Source of the DNA: Wenzhouxiangella sp. XN79A
GTDB taxonomy: Bacteria; Pseudomonadota; Gammaproteobacteria; Xanthomonadales; Wenzhouxiangellaceae
Reading direction: 5' to 3'
Assembly (NCBI RefSeq): GCF_012272825.1
Contig: NZ_JAAWWS010000162.1
Span: forward strand, 1-64,000
DNA: 64,000 nt
Part shown: piece by piece, positions 18,106-26,301 of the stretch
Layout of the letters: every line of letters starts with the position of its first letter
How positions within the stretch are numbered: position 1 is the first letter of the stretch
Translations under genes and position numbers: made by a program
The notes under the pieces: generated by a model
What the model saw: only the letters and a program-made list of their open reading frames with translations
What the model was told of the DNA's origin: nothing
Database searches by the model: none

Positions 18106-18768
18106 ATGCCGCCCTCATCCCGAACGCCCGCCTTCGACCGCGACGCGGTAGAGGCCCGACTGCAGGACGGGCTCCAGGCACTTGGCCAGGACCTGCCGCC
18201 GAGGACCCGTGAGGCCCTGGTCGACTACCTGGCCGAGCTGGCCCGCTGGAACGCGGCCTACAACCTGACCGCCCTGAAGGATCCGCTGGCCATGGTCGAC
18301 CGCCACCTGGTCGACAGCCTCAGCCTGCGCCCGCATCTCGAAGGCCGGCGGATTCTCGACGCCGGCACCGGTGCCGGGCTGCCCGGCCTGGTGCTGGCGA
18401 TCTGCGAGCCCGGGCGACGGTTCGTGCTGGTCGACGGCAACGGCAAGAAGGTGCGCTTTCTTCGCCACGTGCAGCGCGTCCTGGGGCTGGACAACATCGA
18501 GCCGATCCAGGCCCGGCTGGAAGCGCTGGACCTCGAATCGCCGCCCGATGCGCTGGTCGCACGGGCCCTGGCGCCGCTACCGAGGCTGGTCGACTGGCTG
18601 GCCCCGTGGCTCGATCGCGGGGCGCCGCTGCTGGCGATGAAGGCCGGGCTCGAGGCCGACGAGGTCGGCGGCGTGGCGGCCGGGTACTCGGTCGAGGTCC
18701 GGTCGCTGGACTGGCCCGGCCAGGAGGCACCGCGTTCGCTGGCGGTGGTCCGCCGCGACGCGGGCTGA
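18106..18768 (+). CDS. rsmG: 16S rRNA (guanine527-N7)-methyltransferase RsmG
   Basis: 220 residues. SAM-dependent methyltransferase that makes m7G527 in 16S rRNA. Seen: LARWNAAYNLTALKDP near the N-terminus, HLVDSLSL, the SAM motif ILDAGTGAGLPGLVLAI, then FVLVDGNGKKVRFL and VARALAPLPRLV, all RsmG/GidB signatures. It sits directly before parA as in many gammaproteobacteria, but the usual mnmG upstream is replaced by an unrelated secreted-protein gene. Confidence 0.95.
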   Translation: MPPSSRTPAFDRDAVEARLQDGLQALGQDLPPRTREALVDYLAELARWNAAYNLTALKDPLAMVDRHLVDSLSLRPHLEGRRILDAGTGAGLPGLVLAICEPGRRFVLVDGNGKKVRFLRHVQRVLGLDNIEPIQARLEALDLESPPDALVARALAPLPRLVDWLAPWLDRGAPLLAMKAGLEADEVGGVAAGYSVEVRSLDWPGQEAPRSLAVVRRDAG

Positions 18769-18787
18769 CGCGCCGGCCCGGCCTGCT

Positions 18788-18793
18788 TACAAT
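18788..18793 (+). promoter_or_regulatory. -10 element upstream of parA
   Basis: TACAAT 48 bases before the parA GTG. It could give parAB its own promoter in addition to read-through from rsmG. Confidence 0.45.
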
Positions 18794-18841
18794 GGTCGGC
18801 CCGCATCGTGCGGCGACGGACCGGTCAGGAGAGGCCCCAAC

Positions 18842-19618
18842 GTGACGAAATCGACTCGCATTCTCGCGATCGCCAACCAGAAGGGCGGCGTGGGCAAGAC
18901 CACGACTGCGCTCAACCTGGCAGTCGGCCTGTCCGCGCTGCAGCGCCGGGTCCTGCTGCTGGACCTCGATCCGCAGGGCAACTGCACGACCGGTCTGGGC
19001 GTCGAGCTCGATCCGGACCAGCCGACCATGGGTGACGTGCTGGTCGGTAGCCATTCGCTCGAAGCGGTGATCGTCCGTCCCGCTTCGGCCGAGCTCGACC
19101 TGGGCCCGGCCAACGGCGACCTGACCGCCGCCGAAGTCGCCCTGATGGAGCGCGAGGACCGGGCCGGTGCACTGTCGGCGGCGCTGCAAGCGGTCGCCGG
19201 GCGGTACCACGACGTGATCATCGACTGCCCGCCGGCGCTCAACGTGTTGACGCTCAACGCGCTTACCGCCGCCCACCGCGTGATGATCCCGATGCAGTGC
19301 GAGTACTATGCGCTGGAGGGCCTCAGCGCGCTGGTCGACACCATCGAGCAGATCCAGGCCTCGGTGAATCCGGGGCTGGAAATCGAAGGCCTGGTCCGGA
19401 CCATGTACGACATCCGCAACAACCTGTCGGGCGCGGTCGCCCGCCAGCTCGCCGACAACTTCGGCGACAAGCTCTACAACACCATCGTGCCGCGCAATGT
19501 CCGGGTGGCCGAATCGCCGAGCTACGGCGAATCGGTGCTGACCTACGATCCCGAGTCGCGCGGCGCCCTGGCCTACCGGGGGCTGGCCGGGGAATACGTC
19601 CGACGCATGGGAGCCTGA
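18842..19618 (+). CDS. parA: Chromosome-partitioning ATPase ParA
   Basis: 258 residues from a GTG start. Deviant Walker A KGGVGKTTTALNLA, A' motif LLLDLDPQGN and Walker B VIIDCPPALN define the short chromosomal ParA/Soj type, which lacks an N-terminal HTH. With ParB it segregates the origin region. The stop is four bases before parB. Confidence 0.96.
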   Translation: MTKSTRILAIANQKGGVGKTTTALNLAVGLSALQRRVLLLDLDPQGNCTTGLGVELDPDQPTMGDVLVGSHSLEAVIVRPASAELDLGPANGDLTAAEVALMEREDRAGALSAALQAVAGRYHDVIIDCPPALNVLTLNALTAAHRVMIPMQCEYYALEGLSALVDTIEQIQASVNPGLEIEGLVRTMYDIRNNLSGAVARQLADNFGDKLYNTIVPRNVRVAESPSYGESVLTYDPESRGALAYRGLAGEYVRRMGA

Positions 19619-19622
19619 TCCG

Positions 19623-20522
19623 ATGGCCACGCGCAAGAAGGCCCCGCTGGGCAAGAACCTCAACGCACTGCTGGGCAAGTCGCGCAGCGGACACGCCGCA
19701 GCGACCCGCGACGCTCCGCCCGATGCCGCCGACGGCACGCTGAGAAACCTGCCGATCGAGCAGATCCGACCGGGCGAATACCAGCCGCGCACCGGCATGG
19801 ACCCCGACCGGCTCGACGAGCTCGCCGAGTCGATCAAGGCCCAGGGCGTGGTCCAGCCGGTCGTCGTGCGTTCGCTCGGCGCCGGCAAGGGCTATGAACT
19901 GATCGCCGGCGAGCGCCGCTGGCGGGCCTCGCAGAAGGCGGGCCTCAGCGAGATTCCGGCGGTCATCCGCGACGTGCCGGACGAGGTCACGCTGGCGATG
20001 GCGTTGATCGAGAACATCCAGCGCGAGAACCTCAACCCGATCGAGGAGGCCGGTGCGCTGGCCCGCCTGATCGAGGAGTTCGAACTGACCCACGAACAGG
20101 CCGCCGCCAATGTCGGCCGGTCGCGCGCCGCGGTCAGCAACCTGCTGCGGCTGCTCGACCTCGAGCCGAAGGTGCGAGCCCTGGTCGATGCGAAGAAGAT
20201 CGACATGGGGCACGCCCGCGCGCTGCTGGCGCTGAGTGGTCCGGCCCAGCTCGACGCTGCGCGCCAGGTCGTCAACCTGGATCTTTCCGTGCGCCAGACC
20301 GAGGCGCTGGTCAAGCGGATCAAGGACGGTGGTGGTGTCGGAACGAAGAAGCCGCCCCGGCCCGATCCCGACATCCAGCGCCTGGAGCAGGAACTGACCG
20401 AAACCCTGTGCGCGCCGGTCAGCCTTCGCCACTCGGCATCGGGCAAGGGCCAGGTGACCATCCGCTACACCAGCCTCGACGAACTCGACGGCCTGCTCGA
20501 GCGCTTCCGGGGCGGTGGCTGA
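19623..20522 (+). CDS. parB: Chromosome-partitioning protein ParB
   Basis: 299 residues. The N-terminal CTPase/ParB-N domain has the GERRWRASQKAGL box and ALIENIQRENLNPIEEA; a central HTH follows (LTHEQAAANVGRSRAAVSNLLRLL); the C-terminal dimerisation part ends TIRYTSLDELDGLLERF. It binds parS and spreads as a CTP clamp. I could not find a parS consensus in the window. The 3' end overlaps the next gene by eight bases. Confidence 0.96.
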   Translation: MATRKKAPLGKNLNALLGKSRSGHAAATRDAPPDAADGTLRNLPIEQIRPGEYQPRTGMDPDRLDELAESIKAQGVVQPVVVRSLGAGKGYELIAGERRWRASQKAGLSEIPAVIRDVPDEVTLAMALIENIQRENLNPIEEAGALARLIEEFELTHEQAAANVGRSRAAVSNLLRLLDLEPKVRALVDAKKIDMGHARALLALSGPAQLDAARQVVNLDLSVRQTEALVKRIKDGGGVGTKKPPRPDPDIQRLEQELTETLCAPVSLRHSASGKGQVTIRYTSLDELDGLLERFRGGG

Positions 20523-21282
20523 GCGACCGCCCATCGAGGCCCGGGGGGGTGGGCCGTCCGGCGACGCGGTCGATACCCCGGGCGCCCGGTCCCGCGACCG
20601 CGATCACGCCGCCGAGGTCCGGCGTGCGTTGCTGGCCGGTGACGATGCTCCGCGGCGTTCGTTCGACGACGGCGCGACCGTTCGTCCTGCCGGACAGCCG
20701 CGCAATGCGGTCTTCGTCATCGAGGCCGGCTGGCTGTATTCGGCGCGCATCCTGCCGGATGGCCGGCGCCAGCTGCTCGAGGTCTGGCTTCCCGGTCAGA
20801 TCGTCGGGCTCGGTGAGCACGGCCTGCAGCGACCATTGTCGGCGCTGTATGCACTGGGGCCGACCGAGCTGCACGAGATCAGCTGGGAGCGCCTTCGGGA
20901 ACGGATGTGCGCATCGGGCGAACTCAGCGACCAGGTCGCCATGCTGATTGCGCACGAGCGATTGATGTTCGAAGAGCGCCTCACCTCGCTGGGTCGACGC
21001 GATGCCGCCGAGCGGCTGGGCCATTTCCTGCTCGAGATGCACCATCGTCTGCGGCCGTCGGCAAACCGATTTCGTCTGCCGGTCACCCAGGCCTTTCTGG
21101 CTGACATGCTCGGCCTGACCTCGGTCCACGTCAGCCGGATGCTCAGCCAGCTTCGCGATGAAGGCCTGGTCGACATGAACGATCAGGGCGTGCACCTGCT
21201 CGATATCGACACGCTGAGACGGGCCTGCGATTTCGATCCGGGGTATCTCGCAGTGGACCCGGTCTGCAACGACGCGGATTGA
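20515..21282 (+). CDS. Crp/Fnr-family transcriptional regulator
   Basis: 255 residues if the GTG at 20515 is used, overlapping the parB stop. A cNMP-binding-type beta-barrel (about residues 45-140: AVFVIEAGWLYSARILPDGRRQLLEVWLPGQIVG) is followed by a helical dimer interface and a winged HTH (VTQAFLADMLGLTSVHVSRMLSQLRDEGLV). FNR iron-sulfur cysteines are absent, so it is probably not an oxygen-sensing Fnr; the effector is unknown. It lies downstream of parB rather than atpI and marks the start of the accessory segment. Confidence 0.88.
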   Translation: MAERPPIEARGGGPSGDAVDTPGARSRDRDHAAEVRRALLAGDDAPRRSFDDGATVRPAGQPRNAVFVIEAGWLYSARILPDGRRQLLEVWLPGQIVGLGEHGLQRPLSALYALGPTELHEISWERLRERMCASGELSDQVAMLIAHERLMFEERLTSLGRRDAAERLGHFLLEMHHRLRPSANRFRLPVTQAFLADMLGLTSVHVSRMLSQLRDEGLVDMNDQGVHLLDIDTLRRACDFDPGYLAVDPVCNDAD

Positions 21283-21482
21283 CCGCACCGTTGCCGCATT
21301 TTTTCCGGCGACTGTGCAGAGCCACTGACTCCTTAGCCGTTCGGGGGCGTGCCTGATGCGACTTGCGAGGCCGGACGACCGGGCCAACGGCAGGGGTTGT
21401 GTTCGAGAACCGCAGTGTTACTTCATCGATTCCGAATCGTCGATTCCCACGCGCTCTGTACGTCACACAAGGAGTGGCGGGC
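21283..21482. other. Intergenic sequence before the inverted-repeat element
   Basis: About 200 bases with no supported gene. It contains a near-perfect palindrome CGATTCCGAATCG (about 21427-21440) of unknown role. Confidence 0.5.
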
Positions 21483-21750
21483 TAGTGGGCCATGCGGCAA
21501 ATCAGGTGACACTCGGCCGTCGCACCCGCTTCGTATGCAAGGCGCGCAAGTGCAGGCGTCCTTGCCGGGCCGTCAAGCGAGCGGAACGCAGCATACGGTG
21601 CGGGTGCGACGGCCCTTCGGGAGTCACTGTGCCGACACGACCCGGCGTTGCGTTTCCTGGCAAGGGAGAGGCAATCCCCTGCGAAACGCGCCTTGATTCG
21701 CGCCGGCACAGTGGCTCTGAGCGTTACCTGATCTGTCGCATGGCCCACTA
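21483..21750. mobile_element. 268-bp MITE-like element with nested inverted repeats
   Basis: The terminal arms 21483-21514 and 21719-21750 are inverted copies matching at 28 of 32 positions (TAGTGGGCCATGCG...). Inside are two further hairpins: 21515-21538 with 21591-21614 (22 of 24 paired), and 21622-21634 with 21704-21716 (12 of 13), the latter enclosing a GCGTTTC/GAAACGC stem. The whole can fold into a branched cruciform. Both ends sit in CTAG (21482-21485 and 21748-21751), consistent with a TA or CTAG target duplication as made by IS630- or IS5-type transposases. It encodes no protein. The right end provides the TAG stop of the DUF1328 gene. Confidence 0.7.
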
Positions 21751-21912
21751 GACCCGAGGTCTGCGCCCGACGACCGCGAAGATGATCGCCAGCACGATAC
21801 CGACGACGAACAGGATCCAGGCAATCTGCGTGGCAGCACCGGCGATGCCGCTGAAACCGAGAACGCCGGCGATCAGGCCGACGACGAGAAAGACAAGCGC
21901 CCAACCCAGCAT
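21748..21912 (-). CDS. DUF1328 small membrane protein
   Basis: 54 residues with AGGAG seven bases before the ATG at 21912. Two hydrophobic helices ([20 protein letters not shown] and [20 protein letters not shown]) and a basic tail GRRPRV match the DUF1328/YtjA family. Its TAG stop is made by the first bases of the adjacent inverted-repeat element, yet the length is normal for the family, so insertion occurred at or just after the original stop. Role unknown, often stress-associated. Confidence 0.85.
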   Translation of the reverse strand: MLGWALVFLVVGLIAGVLGFSGIAGAATQIAWILFVVGIVLAIIFAVVGRRPRV

Positions 21913-22048
21913 GGTGAGCTCCTTTCGGTTCGAATGAAGTTGTAGCCTAGGCGTCGGACCGTCCCGGCTCGTTAATCTGAATCAAGGCACTGCACGCTGC
22001 AGCCGCCTAGCGTGAAGCTCACATCGACGAAACCGGAGGAAAACACCG

Positions 22049-22297
22049 ATGAAGGAGCTTCAGAAATCGATACGAGGCCTTTTGCCTGCGATCGGCATTG
22101 CCATGGCGCTGGCCGGGACGGCGCTGCTGACGAGTGGTTGCGTCGTCGATGACGACGGTCCGGCCGAAGAAGCCGAAGACGCGGTCGAAGAAAGCGTCGA
22201 CGCCACCGAGGACGCGATCGAGGATGCGGCCGACGACACCGAAGATGCCGTCGACGAGATCGAGGACGACATCGACGGCGGCATGCGCGGCGCCTGA
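22049..22297 (+). CDS. Small acidic exported protein/lipoprotein
   Basis: 82 residues with GGAGG before the ATG. A signal-type helix (LLPAIGIAMALAGTALL) ends in TSGC, a poor but possible lipobox. The rest is an extremely acidic Ala/Glu/Asp heptad-like stretch (AEDAVEESVDATEDAIEDA...), predicted amphipathic helix or coiled coil. Small acidic lipoproteins of this type are common but uncharacterised. It ends a few bases before a truncated FG-GAP/DUF11 gene. Confidence 0.7.
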   Translation: MKELQKSIRGLLPAIGIAMALAGTALLTSGCVVDDDGPAEEAEDAVEESVDATEDAIEDAADDTEDAVDEIEDDIDGGMRGA

Positions 22298-22305
22298 GGC
22301 GCGGT

Positions 22306-22842
22306 CCGGACGCGGCCGGCGACGTCAACGGCGACGGCATCGACGATCTCATCGTCGGGGCGTTCGGCGCCGACCCCGACGGCAACGGGAGCGCCGGCCG
22401 CAGCTACGTCATCTTCGGCCGGGCCGCCCGCGACCTGGCCGTGACCAAGACCAACGGCTCGGCCTTCGTCGACACCGGCCTGCCGACGACCTGGTTCATC
22501 GAGGTTTCCAACTCCAGCCCGGTCGCCATCTCGGGCGCGACCTTGAGCGATCCCGAGCCTGTGGGCGTGACCGGGGCGAGCTGGACCTGCTCCGGCTTCG
22601 GCGGTGCGGTCTGCGCCAACGCCGGCGGCAGCGGCGGCATCGACGAGCCGGTCGACCTGCCGGCCGGCGCCGGCCTGCTCTACGAACTCACCGCCACGGT
22701 CACGGCCACCGAAGGCCAGATCGTGACCAACACCGCCACGGTCACCCTGGCCGCCGGCCAGACCGACATCGATCCGGGCAACAACAGCGCGACCGATGCC
22801 GATCCGGTCGGCCTGTTCGCCGACGGGTTCGAAATCGAATAG
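22306..22842 (+). pseudogene. 3' fragment of an FG-GAP/DUF11 secreted protein gene
   Basis: 179 in-frame codons without a plausible start or signal peptide. It begins within an FG-GAP blade (GDVNGDGIDDLIVGAFGADP...GRSYVIFGR), passes into a DUF11 domain (VTKTNGSAFVDTGLPTTWFIEVSN...) and ends LFADGFEIE-stop. The 5' part is missing and abuts the small acidic gene at about 22300. Its last 250 bases are duplicated at 25838-26087. Confidence 0.8.
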
Positions 22843-23010
22843 TCCGGCCGCGCCGTTCCGACCTCGATGGCCGTCGCGCTGGTCGACCGGGGCGCCTGTT
22901 CAGCAGCCCGGAGGCCCCGATGACCGACACCGCACCCGCCCCGCCGAGCGCCGGAACGTTCATGCTCGACGTCTCGCGCCAGTTCGAGTCCTGGCTGGAC
23001 GGCTCCAACG
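22593..23010 (+). repeat. 418-bp direct duplication, copy 1
   Basis: Nearly identical (about five differences) to 25838-26255 at a constant offset of 3245. It spans the end of the DUF11 fragment, the intergenic gap and the first 30 codons of a TIGR03032-type gene. Confidence 0.95.
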
Positions 23011-23249
23011 CAAGCATCGCGTTTTCGACCGACCAGGCCGGCAAGGTGGTCTTCATTGGTCACGGCGCGCAGGTCAACAGCATTGCCGAGCGCACCTTCG
23101 CCGGCTGCATGGGCCTGGCCGCGCGCGACCAGCGCAGGTACCTGGCCAGCCTCCACGCGCTGTGGCGGTTCAACAACGTGTTCGATCCGGTCGCTTTAGA
23201 AGCTCACGTTCCGCCGATTCCAGGACGATCTTCGGGGCCACACGCATGA
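22920..23249 (+). pseudogene. Truncated TIGR03032/DUF4915 family gene
   Basis: 109 codons from the ATG at 22920. The sequence FMLDVSRQFESWLDG...IAFSTDQAGKVVFIG...ERTFAGCMGLAARD...YLASLHALWRF matches the N-terminal blade of TIGR03032 proteins (usually about 350 residues or more), then diverges after NNVFDP and stops. It is therefore a 5' fragment and likely non-functional. Confidence 0.75.
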
Positions 23250-23304
23250 TTTATCCCGAGGTTGGAAGAGGCCTCATATTTTTCAGGATTTGCGGCGGGG
23301 CGCA

Positions 23305-25686
23305 CTAGGGCGTCTCGAAGCCGTCGGCGAAGGGCACATCGCTGCGGCCGCGCAAGCTTGTGATCGTCGGACCGCCCGGCGCGTTGCTTTCCAGGCGTAG
23401 GCTGGCGTTGCGCAGCCCCGGTGCAGTGGGCTCGAAGCCGATCGCGATGGTGCAGGTTTCGCCGCTGGCGAGCGGCACGCCGGAGCAGGCGTTCAGCTCG
23501 ATGCTGAAGTCGGCTGCCTGTGGTCCGGTGATCGAAACGGCTCCCGGCTGCAGCGAGCTGCCGCCGATGTTTTCGACTGTCAGCAGCTCGATCGCCTGCA
23601 TTCCGGCATCGACCTCACCGAAGTCCAGCGGATCGGGCGCCAGCGCCGGCACCGGCGCCGGCAGGCCGGTGCCCTGGAGGTCGAGGTTGTCCGGGCTGGT
23701 CGTGGAGCTGCCGCTGAAGCTGATCGATGCCTGGACCGGGCCCTCCGCGGTCGGCGCGAAGGCCAGCTCGACGATGCAGGTGGCACCGACCGCAATCCGG
23801 ATCGGCAGCGCGCCGCAGCTGCCGTTGCCGGCCAGCAGGAACGGTGCCTGCACGTCGATGGCGTCGATCTGCACCAGGCCGGTGCCCGGATTGCGCACGG
23901 TGAGCGGCTGCGGAGCGGTCGATGCCCCGACAAATGCCGAGCCCAGGTCGAACAGGGCGAGGCCGTTGAAGTCGAGCGCCGGCGTGCCGGTGATCCGGCC
24001 GAACAGCACGTGGCTGCGGCCGGCACTCAGGATGCCTCCCGGACCCGCGCGCGGCGCGCCTACGACCAGGTCGGCGACCCCGTCGCCGTCGAGATCGCCG
24101 GCCGAAGCCACGGCCTGGCCGGCATTGTCTCCGGCGGTCTGGCCGGTCAGCGCGAAGCCGTCGCTGCCGTCCAGTCCGGACAGCGGCAGCGGCGAGCTGA
24201 AGGCGCCCTGGCTGGCCGCGTCGCGACCGAACACCACGTAGCTGCGGCCGGAGTCGCTGCCGTTGGCGTCGGCGAACACCGCACCGATGATCAGATCGTC
24301 GACGCCGTCGGCATTGACGTCGCCGGCGCCGGCCACCGCGCTGCCCGAGCGCTCGCCGGGCTGACCGTCGAGCTTGAAGCCGTCGCTGCCGTCCAGATCG
24401 GCCAAGGCCAGCGGCGAGACGAATCCGCCCTGGCCCGCGACATTGCGACCGAAGACCACGTAGCTGCGGCCGGACTGGCTGCCGTTGACGCTCGCGGCAT
24501 AGGCGCCGATCACCAGATCGTCGATGCCGTCGCCGTTGACGTCGCCGGCCCCGGCCAGCCGGTTGCCGGAAAAGCTGTAGCTGGCCTCGCCGTCGATCCT
24601 GAAGCCGTCGCTGCCGCTCAGACCGGCCAGCGCCAGCGGTGAGGAAAAGTCGCCCTGGGCGGCCGTGTCGCGGCCGAACACCACGTAGCTGCGACCGGCA
24701 GATCCGTTGCCGTTCGGATCGGCGAAGCGCGCGCCGAGGATCAGGTCGTCGATGCCGTCGCCGTTGACGTCGCCAGCGATGCCGACCGCGGTGCCGGACT
24801 GGTCGCCGACGGCTTCACCGTCGATCTTGAAGCCCTGCTGTCCGTCCAGCCCGGACAGAAGGATCAGCGCAGCGAAGGAGCCCTGGGTGGCGACATCGCG
24901 ACCGAACACCACGTAGCTACGCCCCGATTCGACGCCGTTGGGCTCGGCGCGCGGCGCGCCGATGATGATGTCGTCGATGCCGTCGCCGTTGACATCGCCG
25001 CCGCCGCCGACCGTGAACCCGGAAAAATCGCCGGCGGCCTCGCCGTCGATCGCGAAACCGTCGCTGCCGTCGAGATCGGACAGCAGCAGCGGTGAGGCGA
25101 AGGCGCCCTGGAGGTCGGTATTGCGCCCGAACACCACGTAGCTGCGGCCGGCGTTGGCCCCGGCATCGTCGGCACCCCAGGCACCGACGATCAGGTCGTC
25201 GATGCCGTCGCCGTTGACGTCGCCGGCCGCGCTCACCGCCGCGCCGGCGTAATTGACCGCGCCCTGGCCGTTGATCGCGAAGCCGTTGCTGCCGTCGAGG
25301 TCGGCCAACGAGAGCGACGACGGGAATCCACCCGGGGTGGCGGGGTCGCGACCGAACACCACGTAGGCGCGACCGACCGGGAAGAAGCCGTTGAAGTTCA
25401 CGCTCGGCGCGCCGACGATCAGGTCGCCGATGCCGTCGCCGTTGATGTCGCCGGCAGGCGACACCGCGTACCCGGAGCGACCGTCGATGCCTTCGCCATC
25501 GATCGCGAAGCCGATCGACCCGTCCAGCGTGCCCAGATCGATGACTGGTGGAAAGTCCTGGGCGGTGGCCGTGCCGTGAAGCGCGCCGCTCAGAAGCAGT
25601 GAAGAGATCGCCAGGCTCAGCGGGCTCGGGGGGGTGTGGGCTGTTTCCCGACGAGACGGGAACGAAGCGTGCAGGGCCATGGGCAT
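23305..25686 (-). CDS. Secreted FG-GAP propeller / choice-of-anchor D protein
   Basis: 793 residues; the ATG at 25686 has AGGAG nine to ten bases upstream. The signal peptide ends near TATAQ. Seven FG-GAP blades follow (about residues 45-520), each with a calcium-binding loop such as DVNGDGIDDLIVGA and a GRSYVVFGR strand. Two choice-of-anchor D Ig-like domains come next (about 560-680 and 685-785), and the protein ends VPFADGFETP. Probably a calcium-stabilised extracellular adhesin or enzyme scaffold. Paralogous to the gene at 26302-28614. Confidence 0.88.
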   Translation of the reverse strand: MPMALHASFPSRRETAHTPPSPLSLAISSLLLSGALHGTATAQDFPPVIDLGTLDGSIGFAIDGEGIDGRSGYAVSPAGDINGDGIGDLIVGAPSVNFNGFFPVGRAYVVFGRDPATPGGFPSSLSLADLDGSNGFAINGQGAVNYAGAAVSAAGDVNGDGIDDLIVGAWGADDAGANAGRSYVVFGRNTDLQGAFASPLLLSDLDGSDGFAIDGEAAGDFSGFTVGGGGDVNGDGIDDIIIGAPRAEPNGVESGRSYVVFGRDVATQGSFAALILLSGLDGQQGFKIDGEAVGDQSGTAVGIAGDVNGDGIDDLILGARFADPNGNGSAGRSYVVFGRDTAAQGDFSSPLALAGLSGSDGFRIDGEASYSFSGNRLAGAGDVNGDGIDDLVIGAYAASVNGSQSGRSYVVFGRNVAGQGGFVSPLALADLDGSDGFKLDGQPGERSGSAVAGAGDVNADGVDDLIIGAVFADANGSDSGRSYVVFGRDAASQGAFSSPLPLSGLDGSDGFALTGQTAGDNAGQAVASAGDLDGDGVADLVVGAPRAGPGGILSAGRSHVLFGRITGTPALDFNGLALFDLGSAFVGASTAPQPLTVRNPGTGLVQIDAIDVQAPFLLAGNGSCGALPIRIAVGATCIVELAFAPTAEGPVQASISFSGSSTTSPDNLDLQGTGLPAPVPALAPDPLDFGEVDAGMQAIELLTVENIGGSSLQPGAVSITGPQAADFSIELNACSGVPLASGETCTIAIGFEPTAPGLRNASLRLESNAPGGPTITSLRGRSDVPFADGFETP

Positions 25687-25837
25687 GTCAGCGCACTCCT
25701 GATCGAGGGTGCAAAGACGCGCCGAGTGGTCGCGTGACTGATCGCACCCGCTCGGAGCGTAGCACGCGGATCGCTGTTGCTGCGACTGGAGCTGCGCCGG
25801 GCGCGCCGCTCCAGCGGCGAAATGGATGTCAGCCGGA

Positions 25838-26255
25838 CGGCTTCGGCGGTGCGGTCTGCGCCAACGCCGGCGGCAGCGGCGGCATCGACGAGCCGGTCGA
25901 CCTGCCGGCCGGCGCCGGCCTGCTCTACGAACTCACCGCCACGGTCACGGCCACCGAAGGCCAGATCGTGACCAACACCGCCACGGTCACCCTGGCCGCC
26001 GGCCAGACCGACATCGATCCGGGCAACAACAGCGCGACCGATGCCGATCCGGTCGGCCTGTTCGCCGACGGGTTCGAAATCGAATAGTCCGGCCGCGCCG
26101 TTCCGACCTCGATGGCCGCTGCGCTGGTCGACCGGGGCGCCTGTTCAGCAGCCCGGATGCCCCGATGACCGACACCGCACCCGCCCCGCCGAGCGCCGGG
26201 ACGTTCATGCTCGACGTCTCGCGCCAGTTCGAGTCCTGGCTGGACGGCTTCAACG
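25838..26255 (+). repeat. 418-bp direct duplication, copy 2
   Basis: Second copy of 22593-23010, same orientation. The two copies bracket the 23305-25686 gene. Breakpoints are sharp on both sides (25838 and 26255). Confidence 0.95.
25839..26087 (+). pseudogene. Duplicated C-terminal fragment of the DUF11 protein
   Basis: Encodes FGGAVCANAGGSGG... to LFADGFEIE-stop, with no upstream domain or start. It is a dead copy created by the 418-bp duplication. Confidence 0.8.
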
Positions 26256-26257
26256 AT
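26165..26257 (+). pseudogene. Duplicated 5' fragment of the TIGR03032-type gene
   Basis: About 30 codons (MTDTAPAPPSAGTFMLDVSR...) identical to the start of 22920-23249, then unrelated sequence. A remnant only. Confidence 0.75.
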
Positions 26258-26301
26258 GCTGTGCTTCTCGGGCGACTGATTCGCCGGATTCGATTTCCTG
26301 T

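Noticed and set aside
18018-21300. Search for a parS site or oriC near parAB
   Set aside because: No TGTTTCACGTGAAACA-like 16-mer or DnaA-box cluster was recognised by eye, so none is claimed.
21345-21904. Open frames through the inverted-repeat element that both end in ICRMAH
   Set aside because: The common ending is produced by the inverted terminal repeats; the frames have no protein-like composition.
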